A stretch of 64,000 bases of DNA from Clostridia bacterium (GTDB lineage Bacteria; Bacillota; Clostridia; Oscillospirales; Acutalibacteraceae). Where the stretch lies: assembly GCA_017410605.1 (NCBI GenBank), contig JAFQQN010000012.1:124001-188000 (forward strand), given 5' to 3'. A program made the position numbers and the translations under genes. Below, piece after piece: positions 53,427 through 62,413 of this stretch; the stretch's first letter is position 1; each line of letters opens with the position of its first letter. The notes beneath the pieces were generated by a model. The model made no database searches and had not been told where the DNA came from. It saw only the letters and a program-made list of their open reading frames with translations.

Positions 53427-54563
53427 TTATTTGCCCTCCTTAGCCGAAGCACTCAAATTACCTTGATTGTGCTTTTTGCGTAAGTTAAGCTTGTAATTTA
53501 CAAAAAATTCGCTTCCTATAATGAAGAACAAAATAACACCTGTAAGAATATCTGCCACACTTTCGTTAAGGCGGAAAGCTGTAGCAATTTCACTGGCGCC
53601 TCTGTCTAAAAATACTATTAAGAACGAGGTAAGAGTCATAAGGGCGGGGTTGAACTTTGCAAGCCAGGAAACCATAATGGCTGTAAAGCCCATTCCACCA
53701 ACTGTGGTGGTAGAAATTGTGTGGTCGGTGCCCGAAACCAATAAAAGGCCGGCTACACCGCAAATTGCACCCGAAATTGCCATTGTTCGAATAATAACCT
53801 TTTTAACATTTATACCAACATATTTTGCGGTATTAACGCTTTCACCTACAACAGAAATTTCATAACCCTGTTTACTATATTTGAGGTAAATATAAAGGCC
53901 AACAGTAAGCGCGGCAACCACCAAAATATTAAGCAGATATTTCTGCCCGAAAATAACCGGAAGCCAACCGCCCTGGGTAGAACTATTAATAACTCCAACG
54001 GTGTTAGAACCAAGGGGATTTTCCCAAAATACAATGCAAAAGGCTACAAGCTGAGTTGCAACATAGTTCATCATAAGGGTGAACAGCGTTTCGTTGGTCT
54101 TCCAGTTGGCATTGAAAATTGCCGGAATAACCGCCCATATAACACCAGCCAACACCGAGGCTATAAGCATTATCGGAATAAGTAAGCCGATAGGGAGCTT
54201 GTCCCCTAAATATATCATACAAACCGATGTGGCAAGACAGCCCATTAAAACCTGTCCCTCTGCACCTATGTTCCAAAACCGCATTTTAAAGGCAGGTGTA
54301 ACAGCCAAGGAAACACAAAGAAGCATTGCAAGGTTTTGAAGCATTATCCAAACCTTTCTTGATGAACCGAAAGAACCCTTTATTAATGCACCGTAAACCT
54401 CAATGGGGTTTTGTCCTGTCAGCAACACAATAATAAAGGCACAGGCAATAAGTGCCAAAACAATGGAAATGCCGCGAATTATCCAGCCTTTCCACCATAC
54501 TACCTCTGCCCTTTTAGAAACGCGAAGTAGGGGTTCGCTGTGCTTTACTGCATTATTTGTCAT
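53427..54563 (-). CDS. Nucleoside ABC transporter permease (NupP/YufP-like)
   Basis: A 378-residue membrane protein, first permease of the importer. The N-terminal 35 residues are cytoplasmic and charged; then FRMFWNIGAEGQ-type motif (KMRFWNIGAEGQVLMG) and VVGESVNTAKYVGINVKKV, the EAA-like loop that contacts the ATPase. It overlaps the ATPase gene by 11 bases, and its ribosome binding site (AAGGGAGG) lies within that gene. Confidence 0.92.
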   Translation of the reverse strand: MTNNAVKHSEPLLRVSKRAEVVWWKGWIIRGISIVLALIACAFIIVLLTGQNPIEVYGALIKGSFGSSRKVWIMLQNLAMLLCVSLAVTPAFKMRFWNIGAEGQVLMGCLATSVCMIYLGDKLPIGLLIPIMLIASVLAGVIWAVIPAIFNANWKTNETLFTLMMNYVATQLVAFCIVFWENPLGSNTVGVINSSTQGGWLPVIFGQKYLLNILVVAALTVGLYIYLKYSKQGYEISVVGESVNTAKYVGINVKKVIIRTMAISGAICGVAGLLLVSGTDHTISTTTVGGMGFTAIMVSWLAKFNPALMTLTSFLIVFLDRGASEIATAFRLNESVADILTGVILFFIIGSEFFVNYKLNLRKKHNQGNLSASAKEGK

Positions 54564-56094
54564 TGGCTTCGCCTCCCTTTGCTTTGGTCATAAGAAGACC
54601 GATTTCTTCCTTGGTGGTGGTTCGGGCATCTACAATTCCTGTTACCTTACCGCCGCCTATAACTAAAATTCTGTCACTAAGCTCTAATAAAACGTCTAGG
54701 TCCTCGCCAACAAAAATAACCGCAACGCCTTTTTCCTTTTGCTCGTTTAAAAGGTTATAAATCATATATGACGAGTTAATATCAAGACCCCTTACGGGAT
54801 AAGCGGCCATTAAAACTGTGGGAGATGAAGCAATTTCTCTTCCAACCAAAACCTTTTGAACATTACCTCCCGAAAGCCGCCTTACAGGGGTGCTTGCGCC
54901 GGGAGTTACAACTCCAAGCTGTTTTATAACCCTTTCAGCAAGGTCCTTAGGCTCTTTTCTCTGTAAAAAGGCCGAATTACCCTTGGTATAGCTGCGAAGC
55001 ATCATATTGTCTACAATATCCATATTGCCAACAAGACCCATACCAAGCCTGTCCTCAGGAACAAAGGAAAGGCGAACGCCCATATTTCTTATTTGTAGGG
55101 GTGTTTTGTCCTTAAGGTCCTCCTCTTGCTTTGTGGTAGGGTCAATATAAATAATTCTTCCCTCTTCAAGGTGCTGAAGACCTGCAATAGCCTCTAACAG
55201 CTCTCGCTGACCGCTTCCTGCAATACCGGCGATGCCTAATATTTCCCCTGAACGGGCAGTAAAAGAAACATCGTCTAAAAGCTTAACACCCTCGCGGCTA
55301 AGGCAGTCGATATGTTCTACCAAAAGTCGTTCTTCGGTGTTTTTTGGCTCACTTCTGTCAATGTTAAGACTAACTTTTTTGCCCACCATCATTTCGGTAA
55401 GAGCCATTTCGTCGGTTTCACTGGTTTTAACCGTGTCGATATATTCGCCTTTACGAAGAACCGTAACCCTATCTGAAATAGCTAAAACCTCATGAAGCTT
55501 GTGGGTTATTATTATAATAGCCTTACCGTCATCACGCATACGGCGAAGAACGGCAAAAAGCTTTTCGGTTTCCTGTGGGGTGAGAACGGCTGTGGGCTCG
55601 TCAAGAATTAAAATATCTGCCCCGCGGTATAAAACCTTAATGATTTCAACCGTTTGTTTTTCAGAAACCGACATTTCATATATTTTTTTGTTCGGGTCAA
55701 TTTCGAAGCCGTATTTTGAGGAAATTTCTGCAACATTACGGCTGACCTGATTAATATTAAATTTACCCTCACCGTTAAGTCCTAAAACTATGTTTTCGGC
55801 GGCAGTAAATACATCCACCAGCTTAAAATGCTGATGAATCATACCTATTTTATAATCGAATGCATCTTTAGGTGAGCGAATAACAACCTCTTCACCGCCA
55901 ATTATAATCTCGCCCTCGTCAGGGAAGTAAATGCCCGAAATCATATTCATAAGGGTGGTTTTTCCGCTTCCATTTTCTCCAAGCAGAGATAAAATTTCGC
56001 CCTTTTGAACCGACAGGCTAATATTGTTATTAGCGCAAACGTTTCCAAACCTTTTGGTAATGTTTCTAAGCTCTATGGCAGGTGTATTTGTCAC
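54553..56094 (-). CDS. Nucleoside ABC transporter ATP-binding protein, two ATPase domains (NupO/YufO-like)
   Basis: A 513-residue ATPase with two fused nucleotide-binding domains. The first has Walker A GENGSGKTT, signature region MSVSEKQTVEI and Walker B ILILDEPTAVLTP. The second has GIAGSGQRELLEAI in place of a canonical Walker A and a degenerate Walker B (LMAAYPVRGLD), as is normal for this family, with signature LSGGNVQK. The start is GTG at 56094, seven bases after AGGAGG. A GC-rich hairpin lies between it and the upstream binding-protein gene. Confidence 0.94.
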   Translation of the reverse strand: MTNTPAIELRNITKRFGNVCANNNISLSVQKGEILSLLGENGSGKTTLMNMISGIYFPDEGEIIIGGEEVVIRSPKDAFDYKIGMIHQHFKLVDVFTAAENIVLGLNGEGKFNINQVSRNVAEISSKYGFEIDPNKKIYEMSVSEKQTVEIIKVLYRGADILILDEPTAVLTPQETEKLFAVLRRMRDDGKAIIIITHKLHEVLAISDRVTVLRKGEYIDTVKTSETDEMALTEMMVGKKVSLNIDRSEPKNTEERLLVEHIDCLSREGVKLLDDVSFTARSGEILGIAGIAGSGQRELLEAIAGLQHLEEGRIIYIDPTTKQEEDLKDKTPLQIRNMGVRLSFVPEDRLGMGLVGNMDIVDNMMLRSYTKGNSAFLQRKEPKDLAERVIKQLGVVTPGASTPVRRLSGGNVQKVLVGREIASSPTVLMAAYPVRGLDINSSYMIYNLLNEQKEKGVAVIFVGEDLDVLLELSDRILVIGGGKVTGIVDARTTTKEEIGLLMTKAKGGEANDK

Positions 56095-56174
56095 AGCTTT
56101 TCCTCCTACAGCTTTTAATCTTCAAAAAAGCCCAAATAAACTTTAAGCTTTTTTCAAAACTAAAAATCAAATAA

Positions 56175-56198
56175 GGCGGGGCGCCTTAACACCCCGCC
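56175..56198 (-). terminator. Intercistronic hairpin between the binding-protein gene and the ATPase gene
   Basis: Minus-strand stem GGCGGGG / CCCCGCC (56192-56198 with 56175-56181) with a ten-base loop, followed by TTATTTGATTTTT. Probably a partial terminator or mRNA-stabilising stem that lets the binding protein be made in excess. Confidence 0.6.
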
Positions 56199-56211
56199 AT
56201 AAATTTGCGGA

Positions 56212-57430
56212 TTATTTTATAGTAATACCGTCAATGTCAATATCGAAGTAAGGAGCAGAACGGAACTTAGATTCCTGGAACTCGCCGTTTGCAACAACCT
56301 CGGTATCCTTTTCAAATGCAGCATCAGAATCAACATCGGCCTTATAGGTGGTAAGGGTTTCGCCCTTAACGGTAAAGGTAGCGGTATCGAATACCTTAAT
56401 TTCGCCGTTTATAAGCTTTGCCTTAACATCGTCAAGCTTTTCCTGTGTGCCGGGGGGCGGCAACATTGGTGTTAAGCTTGGTCATTTGAACAACATCGTC
56501 CTTAAGACCGCCGCAGAAATCGGAAGTGATTTTGGTGCCTTCGGCAACTGCCTTAATCATATGCTCAAAATAAGGTTGCCAGTTAATTTTCGAAGAAATG
56601 ATAGCAGTATTGGGGCCCCAACCACTGGTATCAAGGTTGTAAGCAACGTTGGGAACCTTAGCCTCTTCACAAGCCTTAGGTGCACCCTCAGAGTCAGCAT
56701 GCTGGCTGATAAGAACGCAACCGCCGGAAATAAGAGCATTAGCTGCTTCCTTTTCCTTAGCAATATCGAACCAAGAGTTTGTAAACTTAACATCCATTGT
56801 TACAGAGGGGCAAACAGATTTTGCGCCAAGGTAGAAAGAGGTATAACCGGACTTAACCTCTGCATAAGGATAAGCACCAACATAACCCATTTTTGCTTCA
56901 GCAGCGGTAATTTTGCCATCTGTAATCATTTGGTTGAGCTTCATACCTGCGGCAACACCGGCAAGATAGCGGCCTTCATAAATAGAGGCAAAAGCATTGT
57001 GGAAGTTTGCAAGTTTTTCGGTATGCTCTTTAGTGCCGGTAGCATGGCAGAACTGAACATCCGGAAATTCCTTTGCGGCCTGAATGATGTGGTCTTCATG
57101 ACCGAAGCTGTCTGCAAAAATAACGTCACAGCCATCATCTGCAAGCTCGGCAGCAGCATCGTAACAAGCGCTGGTTTCAGGAATGTTTGTCTTATACTTT
57201 ACATTTTCTTCCTTAAGGCCAAGAGCCTTTGTGGCTGCATCGGCAGCATCCATAAAGTTTTTGTCATAGGTAGAGTTTTCGTCGTGAAGGAATATGAAAC
57301 CAACCTTAACTTCGTCAAAAGAGGTTGTGTCTGCTTTTGAGCTTGTGTCTACGTTTGTTTCATTTCCGCAACCGGCAAAAACGCCAAGTACCATAACAAG
57401 TGCGAGAACAAGTGAGAGTACCTTTTTCAT
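56212..57430 (-). pseudogene. BMP-family nucleoside-binding lipoprotein, interrupted by a frameshift
   Basis: Substrate-binding lipoprotein of the Med/BmpA/PnrA family for the adjacent importer. Start ATG 57430 follows GGAGG; the signal ends VFAGC (Cys20). VGFIFLHDENSTYDKNF, DVIFADSFGHED and EGRYLAGVAAGMK are typical. The frame runs to a C6 run (G6 on the plus strand, 56452-56457), after which it reads RHTGKA and stops at 56432. The family sequence continues in the next frame (APGTQEKLDDVKAKLINGEI) to 56212. Removing one C restores a full protein of about 405 codons. It may be a sequencing or assembly error, a real null mutation or slippage-prone site. Confidence 0.88.
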
Positions 57431-57506
57431 TTTGTTTTCCTCCATTTTTATTTCTATTACAAAAGCCATTGGCTGTTTGCACATTTTTACTAAAAACTAC
57501 AAAATA

Positions 57507-57535
57507 ATTATACCTTCGACCTTTATTTTTTTCAA
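57507..57535 (-). promoter_or_regulatory. Promoter of the nucleoside-transporter operon
   Basis: Minus strand TTGAAA, a 17-base spacer and exact TATAAT, 77 bases before the lipoprotein start. I see no purine riboswitch in the leader. Confidence 0.82.
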
Positions 57536-57606
57536 TCCATTTTTAAAACTTTTTTAAGAAAATAAAAATATTTATCATCGGTTTTCCAAAGAAAAATTAA
57601 ATACCT

Positions 57607-60600
57607 TTATAATCTTCCGGAAATATCTCTTAAAAGACTAACGGCATCTTTACCCATTGGAAGCTTTACCGAAAAATGAACCGGGTCGCTGGTTACAAGC
57701 CTTACTCCGTTGCCTATTTTAGGCATAAGAGCTCCTGCAAGTTCCGGTGTGAAATCTTTAACAAAAAACCTTATTTCACCCCTGTCGCCCGAAATTTCGG
57801 TTATTCCGTTACGCTGTGCCGCACCCTTTAAAAGGGCAATATCTATAAGACCCATAACCTCTTTAGGCGGTTCACCAAAGCGGTCGCAAAATTCGTCAAT
57901 AACCTCGCTTTTATCGTCGTTGGTCTTAATATCAGCTATTTTTCTGTACATTTCAAGCCTGTGAGAAAGGTTGGGTATATAGCTTTCGGGGATATTTGCG
58001 TTAATCTCAAGATCTACCGAACATTCACTATAGGCCGGTTTTGTTTTCTCTCCCTTTTCCTCGTCAACGGCCTCGCCCAGCAGCTTTATATACATATCGT
58101 ATCCAACAGCTTCCATATGTCCGTGCTGTTCGCCGCCTAAAATGTTACCCGCTCCCCTTATTTCAAGGTCGCGCATTGCAATTTTAAAGCCGCTTCCAAA
58201 GGCGGTATATTCTCTTATAGCCTCCAGTCTTTTGGTGGCTATCTCGCTTAATGCTTTGCCATATTTAAAGCAAAAATACGCATAGGCTCTTCGGTTGGAA
58301 CGTCCTACTCTTCCCCTTATCTGGTGAAGCTGAGCCAGACCCATTTTATCGGCATCTTCAATAATAAGGGTGTTTGCGTTTGGAACATCTACCCCTGTTT
58401 CAATAATGGTTGTACAAACCAAAACATCAATCTCGCCGTCTAAAAGTTCTTTCCAAACTAAAGATAGCTCTTCCTCACTCATTTTGCCGTGAGCAATTCC
58501 AATATTATATTCAGGTAATACAGCCTTTAAACGGGCGGCCGTCCCAGTAATGCTTTCTACCCTGTTGTGCATATAATAAACCTGTCCGCCACGGCGAAGC
58601 TCTTTTCTTATTGCCTCTAATAAAACACCGTTGTTCTGCTCCATAACATAGGTTTGAACAGGCTGTCTGTCCTGAGGTGCCTCTTCAATAGAAGACATAT
58701 CTCGAATTCCCGACATTGCCATATTAAGGGTTCGGGGAATGGGTGTTGCGGTGAGGGTTAAAACATCTACCTTAGTAAAGGCCGTTTTTAGCTTTTCCTT
58801 TTGGGCAACACCAAAGCGTTGCTCTTCATCTATAATAACAAGCCCCAAATCTTTAAACTTAACATCGTCAGATATAAGGCGGTGGGTTCCTATTACCATA
58901 TCCACCTCGCCGCGCTTTAAATCCTTAATAATTTTAGTTATTTGACCCTTGGTTTTAAAACGGGAAAGCATTTCAACCCTTATGGGAAGCTCACCAAAGC
59001 GCTCGGTTGCGGTTAAAAAATGTTGCCAGGCCAAAATGGTAGTAGGCACCAAAAGTGCACACTGTTTGCCCTCGCATATACATTTAAATGCCGCTCGAAG
59101 AGCCACTTCGGTCTTACCAAAGCCAACATCACCGCAAAGCAAACGGTCCATTGGAACGGTGCTTTCCATATCGCCCTTTATTTCATCTATAGCGCGAAGC
59201 TGGTCGTCGGTTTCCTCAAAGGGGAACCTTGCCTCAAAATCTTTTTGAAGCTCTCCGTCGGGGGAAAAGGCAAAGCCCTTTGTTTTAAGCCGCTCACCGT
59301 AAAGCTTTATAAGCTGTTTAGCCATATCTTTAACCGCAGCCTTTACCCTGGTTTTGGTTCTTTGCCATTCTGCACCCCCAAGGCGGTGTAAAACAGGCCC
59401 GTTTTCTCCGGCGGCGCCAATATACCTTGAAACCATATCAAGCTGTGTTACCGGCACATAAAGAACATCGGTGCCCTTATATTTAATTTTAATATAATCC
59501 TTAGCCACATTACCTGTTTCAATTCTGTGTATGCCGTCAAACTGCCCTATTCCGTGTGAGTAATGAACAACATAGTCGCCCACCTTAAGCTCTTCCAGGC
59601 TGTTAAAGGCTTCTGCCCTGTTTTTTCTTTTCTTTTTAGATTTAGAAAGGGAAAGTGGCTTATGGGTAATAACCGTAAGCTTTTCTTCAGGTATTTCAAG
59701 GCCAAAAGGCAGTGTGTAGGGCATAACATATACACCCTTGCCACTGAAAATATCGTCGGGCGAAACCAAAGAGGCAGTTATTCCGTTAGCCTCTAGCTGA
59801 GATATTAAAATGTTTGCCCCCTTTTCACCGGTGGCCATAATAACCACTGTGTTTCCCCTTTTAAGGGCAGGGTTTATATCGTCTAACAAAACATCCATAC
59901 TACCCGACCAAGGAGAAAGCTGACTCACCGCCGCCGCGGCAACCGATTTTGGCGGTATAGGGTAGCCACTAACCGTAAAGCTGTCGGTATATATTGTAGG
60001 AAGCTCGGTTATCCACTTCTCCAAGTGGCTTTTATCGGCAAAAAAGCTGTCGTTAGACGCTACAAGTCCACTTTCTATAACATCCGAAAGCTCCGCAGTT
60101 CTTGTTTGCTCTAAGGCTTTCAGTCGGCTTAAAATGTTTTTGGTATTGTCAAATAAAACTACCGCATTATCTATATAGTCCCTTGCAAAAGAAGCCTTTC
60201 CAAGGCGGTTCATATATCGGTCGGCAGAAATTGTAACACTGCTTTTAAGGGTATCAATATCCCTAGATACCGAGTCCTTATACTCCTCACTTTTTACCCT
60301 TTTATCCTCTATTATGCTCTCCAGCACCTTTATAAGCTCTTCCGGTGTTGCGGAAAATTCTGCGGCAGGAAGCAGGGTTATCTTTTCTGTATTCTCTGTT
60401 CTGCGCTGGGTCTCGGGGTCGAAATAACAAATAGTGTCTACCTCGTCGCCCCACATTTCAATTCTAACCGGCTTTTCTTCGCCGGGGGTGAATATATCTA
60501 TAATTCCACCCCTTTTAGAGAACTGCCCCACACCGTCAACCTGACCCGTAGACTCATAACCTATTTTTACTAGATGGTGACAAAACTCTTCGGTATTAAG

Positions 60601-61035
60601 CTCATCACCCACACAAAGCTCTGTCGCCCCGTTTTTCAGTGCCTCAGGCGAAACACATTTTTGGGTAAAGGCCTCAATATCGGTAAAGACCGTGTCAAAA
60701 TTTCCATTCAAAATTTTCCAAAGTGATGTTATCCGCTTATGCTCATATTCCCTTGAAAAAGAGGCTGTGTGTAGCAAATTAAAATCCCTTGCAAAAAGGC
60801 AGACGCTTTTTTTGTTGAAGGCCGAAAAACCCTCATAAAAACGCACAGCATCACTTTGTGTTTCGGTTATAATCCACACCTTTTTGTCGGTTGATTTTAC
60901 AATTTTATCAACCAACGCCATTTTCCCAACCTCAGGCAAACCAAACAGGGCCGCAGGGGAGTTTCCCTCCCCCACAGCCTTTAGGGTTTGTGCTACACAA
61001 GGCAGATTTCCTATACTGTTACTTAGAAACCACAT
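57607..61035 (-). CDS. mfd: Transcription-repair coupling factor
   Basis: An 1142-residue ATP-dependent translocase that removes stalled RNA polymerase and recruits UvrA to damaged templates. N-terminal UvrB-homology region (residues about 1-330, with FSKRGGIIDIFTPGEEKPVR in part), RNA polymerase-interaction domain starting around KVGDYVVHYSHGIGQFDG, Walker A LLCGDVGFGKTEVALRAA, Walker B IIDEEQRFGV, LTATPIPRTLNMAMSG, and the TRG motif, with the C-terminal UvrA-masking domain. Length normal. ATG 61035 follows AGAGGT. Downstream of pth by 35 bases, the usual pth-mfd order in Firmicutes. Confidence 0.97.
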   Translation of the reverse strand: MWFLSNSIGNLPCVAQTLKAVGEGNSPAALFGLPEVGKMALVDKIVKSTDKKVWIITETQSDAVRFYEGFSAFNKKSVCLFARDFNLLHTASFSREYEHKRITSLWKILNGNFDTVFTDIEAFTQKCVSPEALKNGATELCVGDELNTEEFCHHLVKIGYESTGQVDGVGQFSKRGGIIDIFTPGEEKPVRIEMWGDEVDTICYFDPETQRRTENTEKITLLPAAEFSATPEELIKVLESIIEDKRVKSEEYKDSVSRDIDTLKSSVTISADRYMNRLGKASFARDYIDNAVVLFDNTKNILSRLKALEQTRTAELSDVIESGLVASNDSFFADKSHLEKWITELPTIYTDSFTVSGYPIPPKSVAAAAVSQLSPWSGSMDVLLDDINPALKRGNTVVIMATGEKGANILISQLEANGITASLVSPDDIFSGKGVYVMPYTLPFGLEIPEEKLTVITHKPLSLSKSKKKRKNRAEAFNSLEELKVGDYVVHYSHGIGQFDGIHRIETGNVAKDYIKIKYKGTDVLYVPVTQLDMVSRYIGAAGENGPVLHRLGGAEWQRTKTRVKAAVKDMAKQLIKLYGERLKTKGFAFSPDGELQKDFEARFPFEETDDQLRAIDEIKGDMESTVPMDRLLCGDVGFGKTEVALRAAFKCICEGKQCALLVPTTILAWQHFLTATERFGELPIRVEMLSRFKTKGQITKIIKDLKRGEVDMVIGTHRLISDDVKFKDLGLVIIDEEQRFGVAQKEKLKTAFTKVDVLTLTATPIPRTLNMAMSGIRDMSSIEEAPQDRQPVQTYVMEQNNGVLLEAIRKELRRGGQVYYMHNRVESITGTAARLKAVLPEYNIGIAHGKMSEEELSLVWKELLDGEIDVLVCTTIIETGVDVPNANTLIIEDADKMGLAQLHQIRGRVGRSNRRAYAYFCFKYGKALSEIATKRLEAIREYTAFGSGFKIAMRDLEIRGAGNILGGEQHGHMEAVGYDMYIKLLGEAVDEEKGEKTKPAYSECSVDLEINANIPESYIPNLSHRLEMYRKIADIKTNDDKSEVIDEFCDRFGEPPKEVMGLIDIALLKGAAQRNGITEISGDRGEIRFFVKDFTPELAGALMPKIGNGVRLVTSDPVHFSVKLPMGKDAVSLLRDISGRL

Positions 61036-61070
61036 ATTCTACCTCTATCAGCAATTTAGCTAAATGTAAT

Positions 61071-61673
61071 CTATTTATTAAAGCGGTTCATTGCAGTGGC
61101 AATATCCCGTTTTATAATGCATAAAACTGCCTCAGCGGCAAATTCTATCATTTCTTCAATTTGCTTTTCCTGGTCTTTTGGGAATTTTCCCAAAACCCAG
61201 TCTTTAATATCATAATCGGGGTGGGGTTTTTGACCGCAGCCTATTTTAACCCTTGGGAAATTCTCCGACCCGCTTAATTGTATGATATCCTTAAGGCCGT
61301 TATGCCCCCCCGCAGAACCCTTCTGCCGTATTCTGAGTCTTCCCACATCTAAGGTAACATCATCAGAAATTACTATAACCTTTTCTATAGGTATTTTATA
61401 AAAGGCCATAGCCTCGCTAACCGCCTGACCCGAATTATTCATAAAGGTCTGAGGCTTTAAAATAAGGCAGCGGTGCTCACCTATTTTAACATCGGCATAA
61501 AGGCTTTTAAACTTGTTGCGGTTACATTCACAACCAAGGTCTTTACAAATGGCATCTACCGCCCTAAAGCCAACATTGTGCCTTGTCTTTTCATACTGCA
61601 GTCCGGGGTTGCCCAGTCCTACAATTAAATAATCAAATCCACCCGTAGGGGCCTTTTTAAATCTTGAAAACAT
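61071..61673 (-). CDS. pth: Peptidyl-tRNA hydrolase
   Basis: A 200-residue enzyme that frees tRNAs from peptidyl-tRNA that has dropped off ribosomes. YLIVGLGNPGLQYEKTRHN with the catalytic His, LILKPQTFMNNSGQAV with the Asn, and GSAGGHNGLKDI are complete. The first 13 residues are a short extra N-terminal piece compared with most Pth; the start codon is the only ATG with a purine-rich site (AGAAGAAG). It lies 11 bases after rsmE. Confidence 0.95.
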   Translation of the reverse strand: MFSRFKKAPTGGFDYLIVGLGNPGLQYEKTRHNVGFRAVDAICKDLGCECNRNKFKSLYADVKIGEHRCLILKPQTFMNNSGQAVSEAMAFYKIPIEKVIVISDDVTLDVGRLRIRQKGSAGGHNGLKDIIQLSGSENFPRVKIGCGQKPHPDYDIKDWVLGKFPKDQEKQIEEMIEFAAEAVLCIIKRDIATAMNRFNK

Positions 61674-61684
61674 AAACTTCTTCT

Positions 61685-62413
61685 CTATTCTAAATTATCT
61701 GTCAACAGCATAACCGCCGTAAGAGCGGCAAGGGGTGCCGTCTCGGCCCTCAAAATTCTTTTACCCAAGGTTATAACCTTAGCACCGGCATTTTCAAGCA
61801 TCCCTGCCTCTTCTTTTGAAAAGCCACCCTCGGGGCCTGTTATAATTGCAATCTTTTTTGCCTTGTCGTTTTCCCAAAAGGTTTCTCCTAGAGGACTACC
61901 CCCACCCTCGTAGCAAAAAAGCACTAAATCATAACTTGAAAGTTGCTCACTTAAACGTTTAAGGGTAACCACCTCTTCAACCTGAGGTAGCTTTCCTCTT
62001 GAGCTTTGTCCCGCGGCCTCGTTAGCAATTTTTTGCCACCTTAGGGTTTTGGCCTTTAACGCTTTTTCGTCGGGGCGGGAAACACAATTTTCAGAGATAA
62101 CAGGAACAATAAAGTCTGCCCCAAGCTCTACGCTGTGCTTTATAACCTGCTCAAGCTTATCACCCTTTAAAAGGCTTGTGCAAAGGGTTACCTCAATGTC
62201 CGGCTCGGTAACATTTTGGGTCTCTTCTAAGACGTCAAGCTCTATCTTTTCTTTTGCCACCGATCGAATAACACAGGAAAAATCTTTTCCCTTGCCGTCA
62301 GAAACAGTAATAGCCTCACCCGGCCTCATTCTAAGGGAACGGGAAATATGAGATGCCTCTTCCCCTTCTAAAAACGGATTTTCCTTAAAATCTTCCTTAA
62401 AAAACCTTGGCAT
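61685..62413 (-). CDS. rsmE: 16S rRNA m3U1498 methyltransferase
   Basis: A 242-residue SPOUT-class methyltransferase that modifies U1498 in the 30S decoding site. N-terminal PUA-like domain (GEEASHISRSLRMRPGEAI), then KGDKLEQVIKHSVELGAD and the SAM-binding knot IAIITGPEGGFSKEE with LGKRILRAETAPLAAL. The ATG overlaps the preceding stop by one base (TAATG). In a run with pth and mfd, all linked to translation or RNA polymerase. Confidence 0.95.
   Translation of the reverse strand: MPRFFKEDFKENPFLEGEEASHISRSLRMRPGEAITVSDGKGKDFSCVIRSVAKEKIELDVLEETQNVTEPDIEVTLCTSLLKGDKLEQVIKHSVELGADFIVPVISENCVSRPDEKALKAKTLRWQKIANEAAGQSSRGKLPQVEEVVTLKRLSEQLSSYDLVLFCYEGGGSPLGETFWENDKAKKIAIITGPEGGFSKEEAGMLENAGAKVITLGKRILRAETAPLAALTAVMLLTDNLE

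Noticed and set aside
56348..57340. Plus-strand frame of 330 codons opposite the nucleoside-binding lipoprotein gene
   Set aside because: It is an antisense shadow of a clear BMP-family coding sequence; no ribosome binding site or promoter supports it, and its Cys/Asn-rich product looks unlike a folded protein.
57431..57606. Possible purine riboswitch before the nucleoside transporter
   Set aside because: The leader is only about 70 bases, AT-rich, and has none of the conserved purine-aptamer loop sequences.
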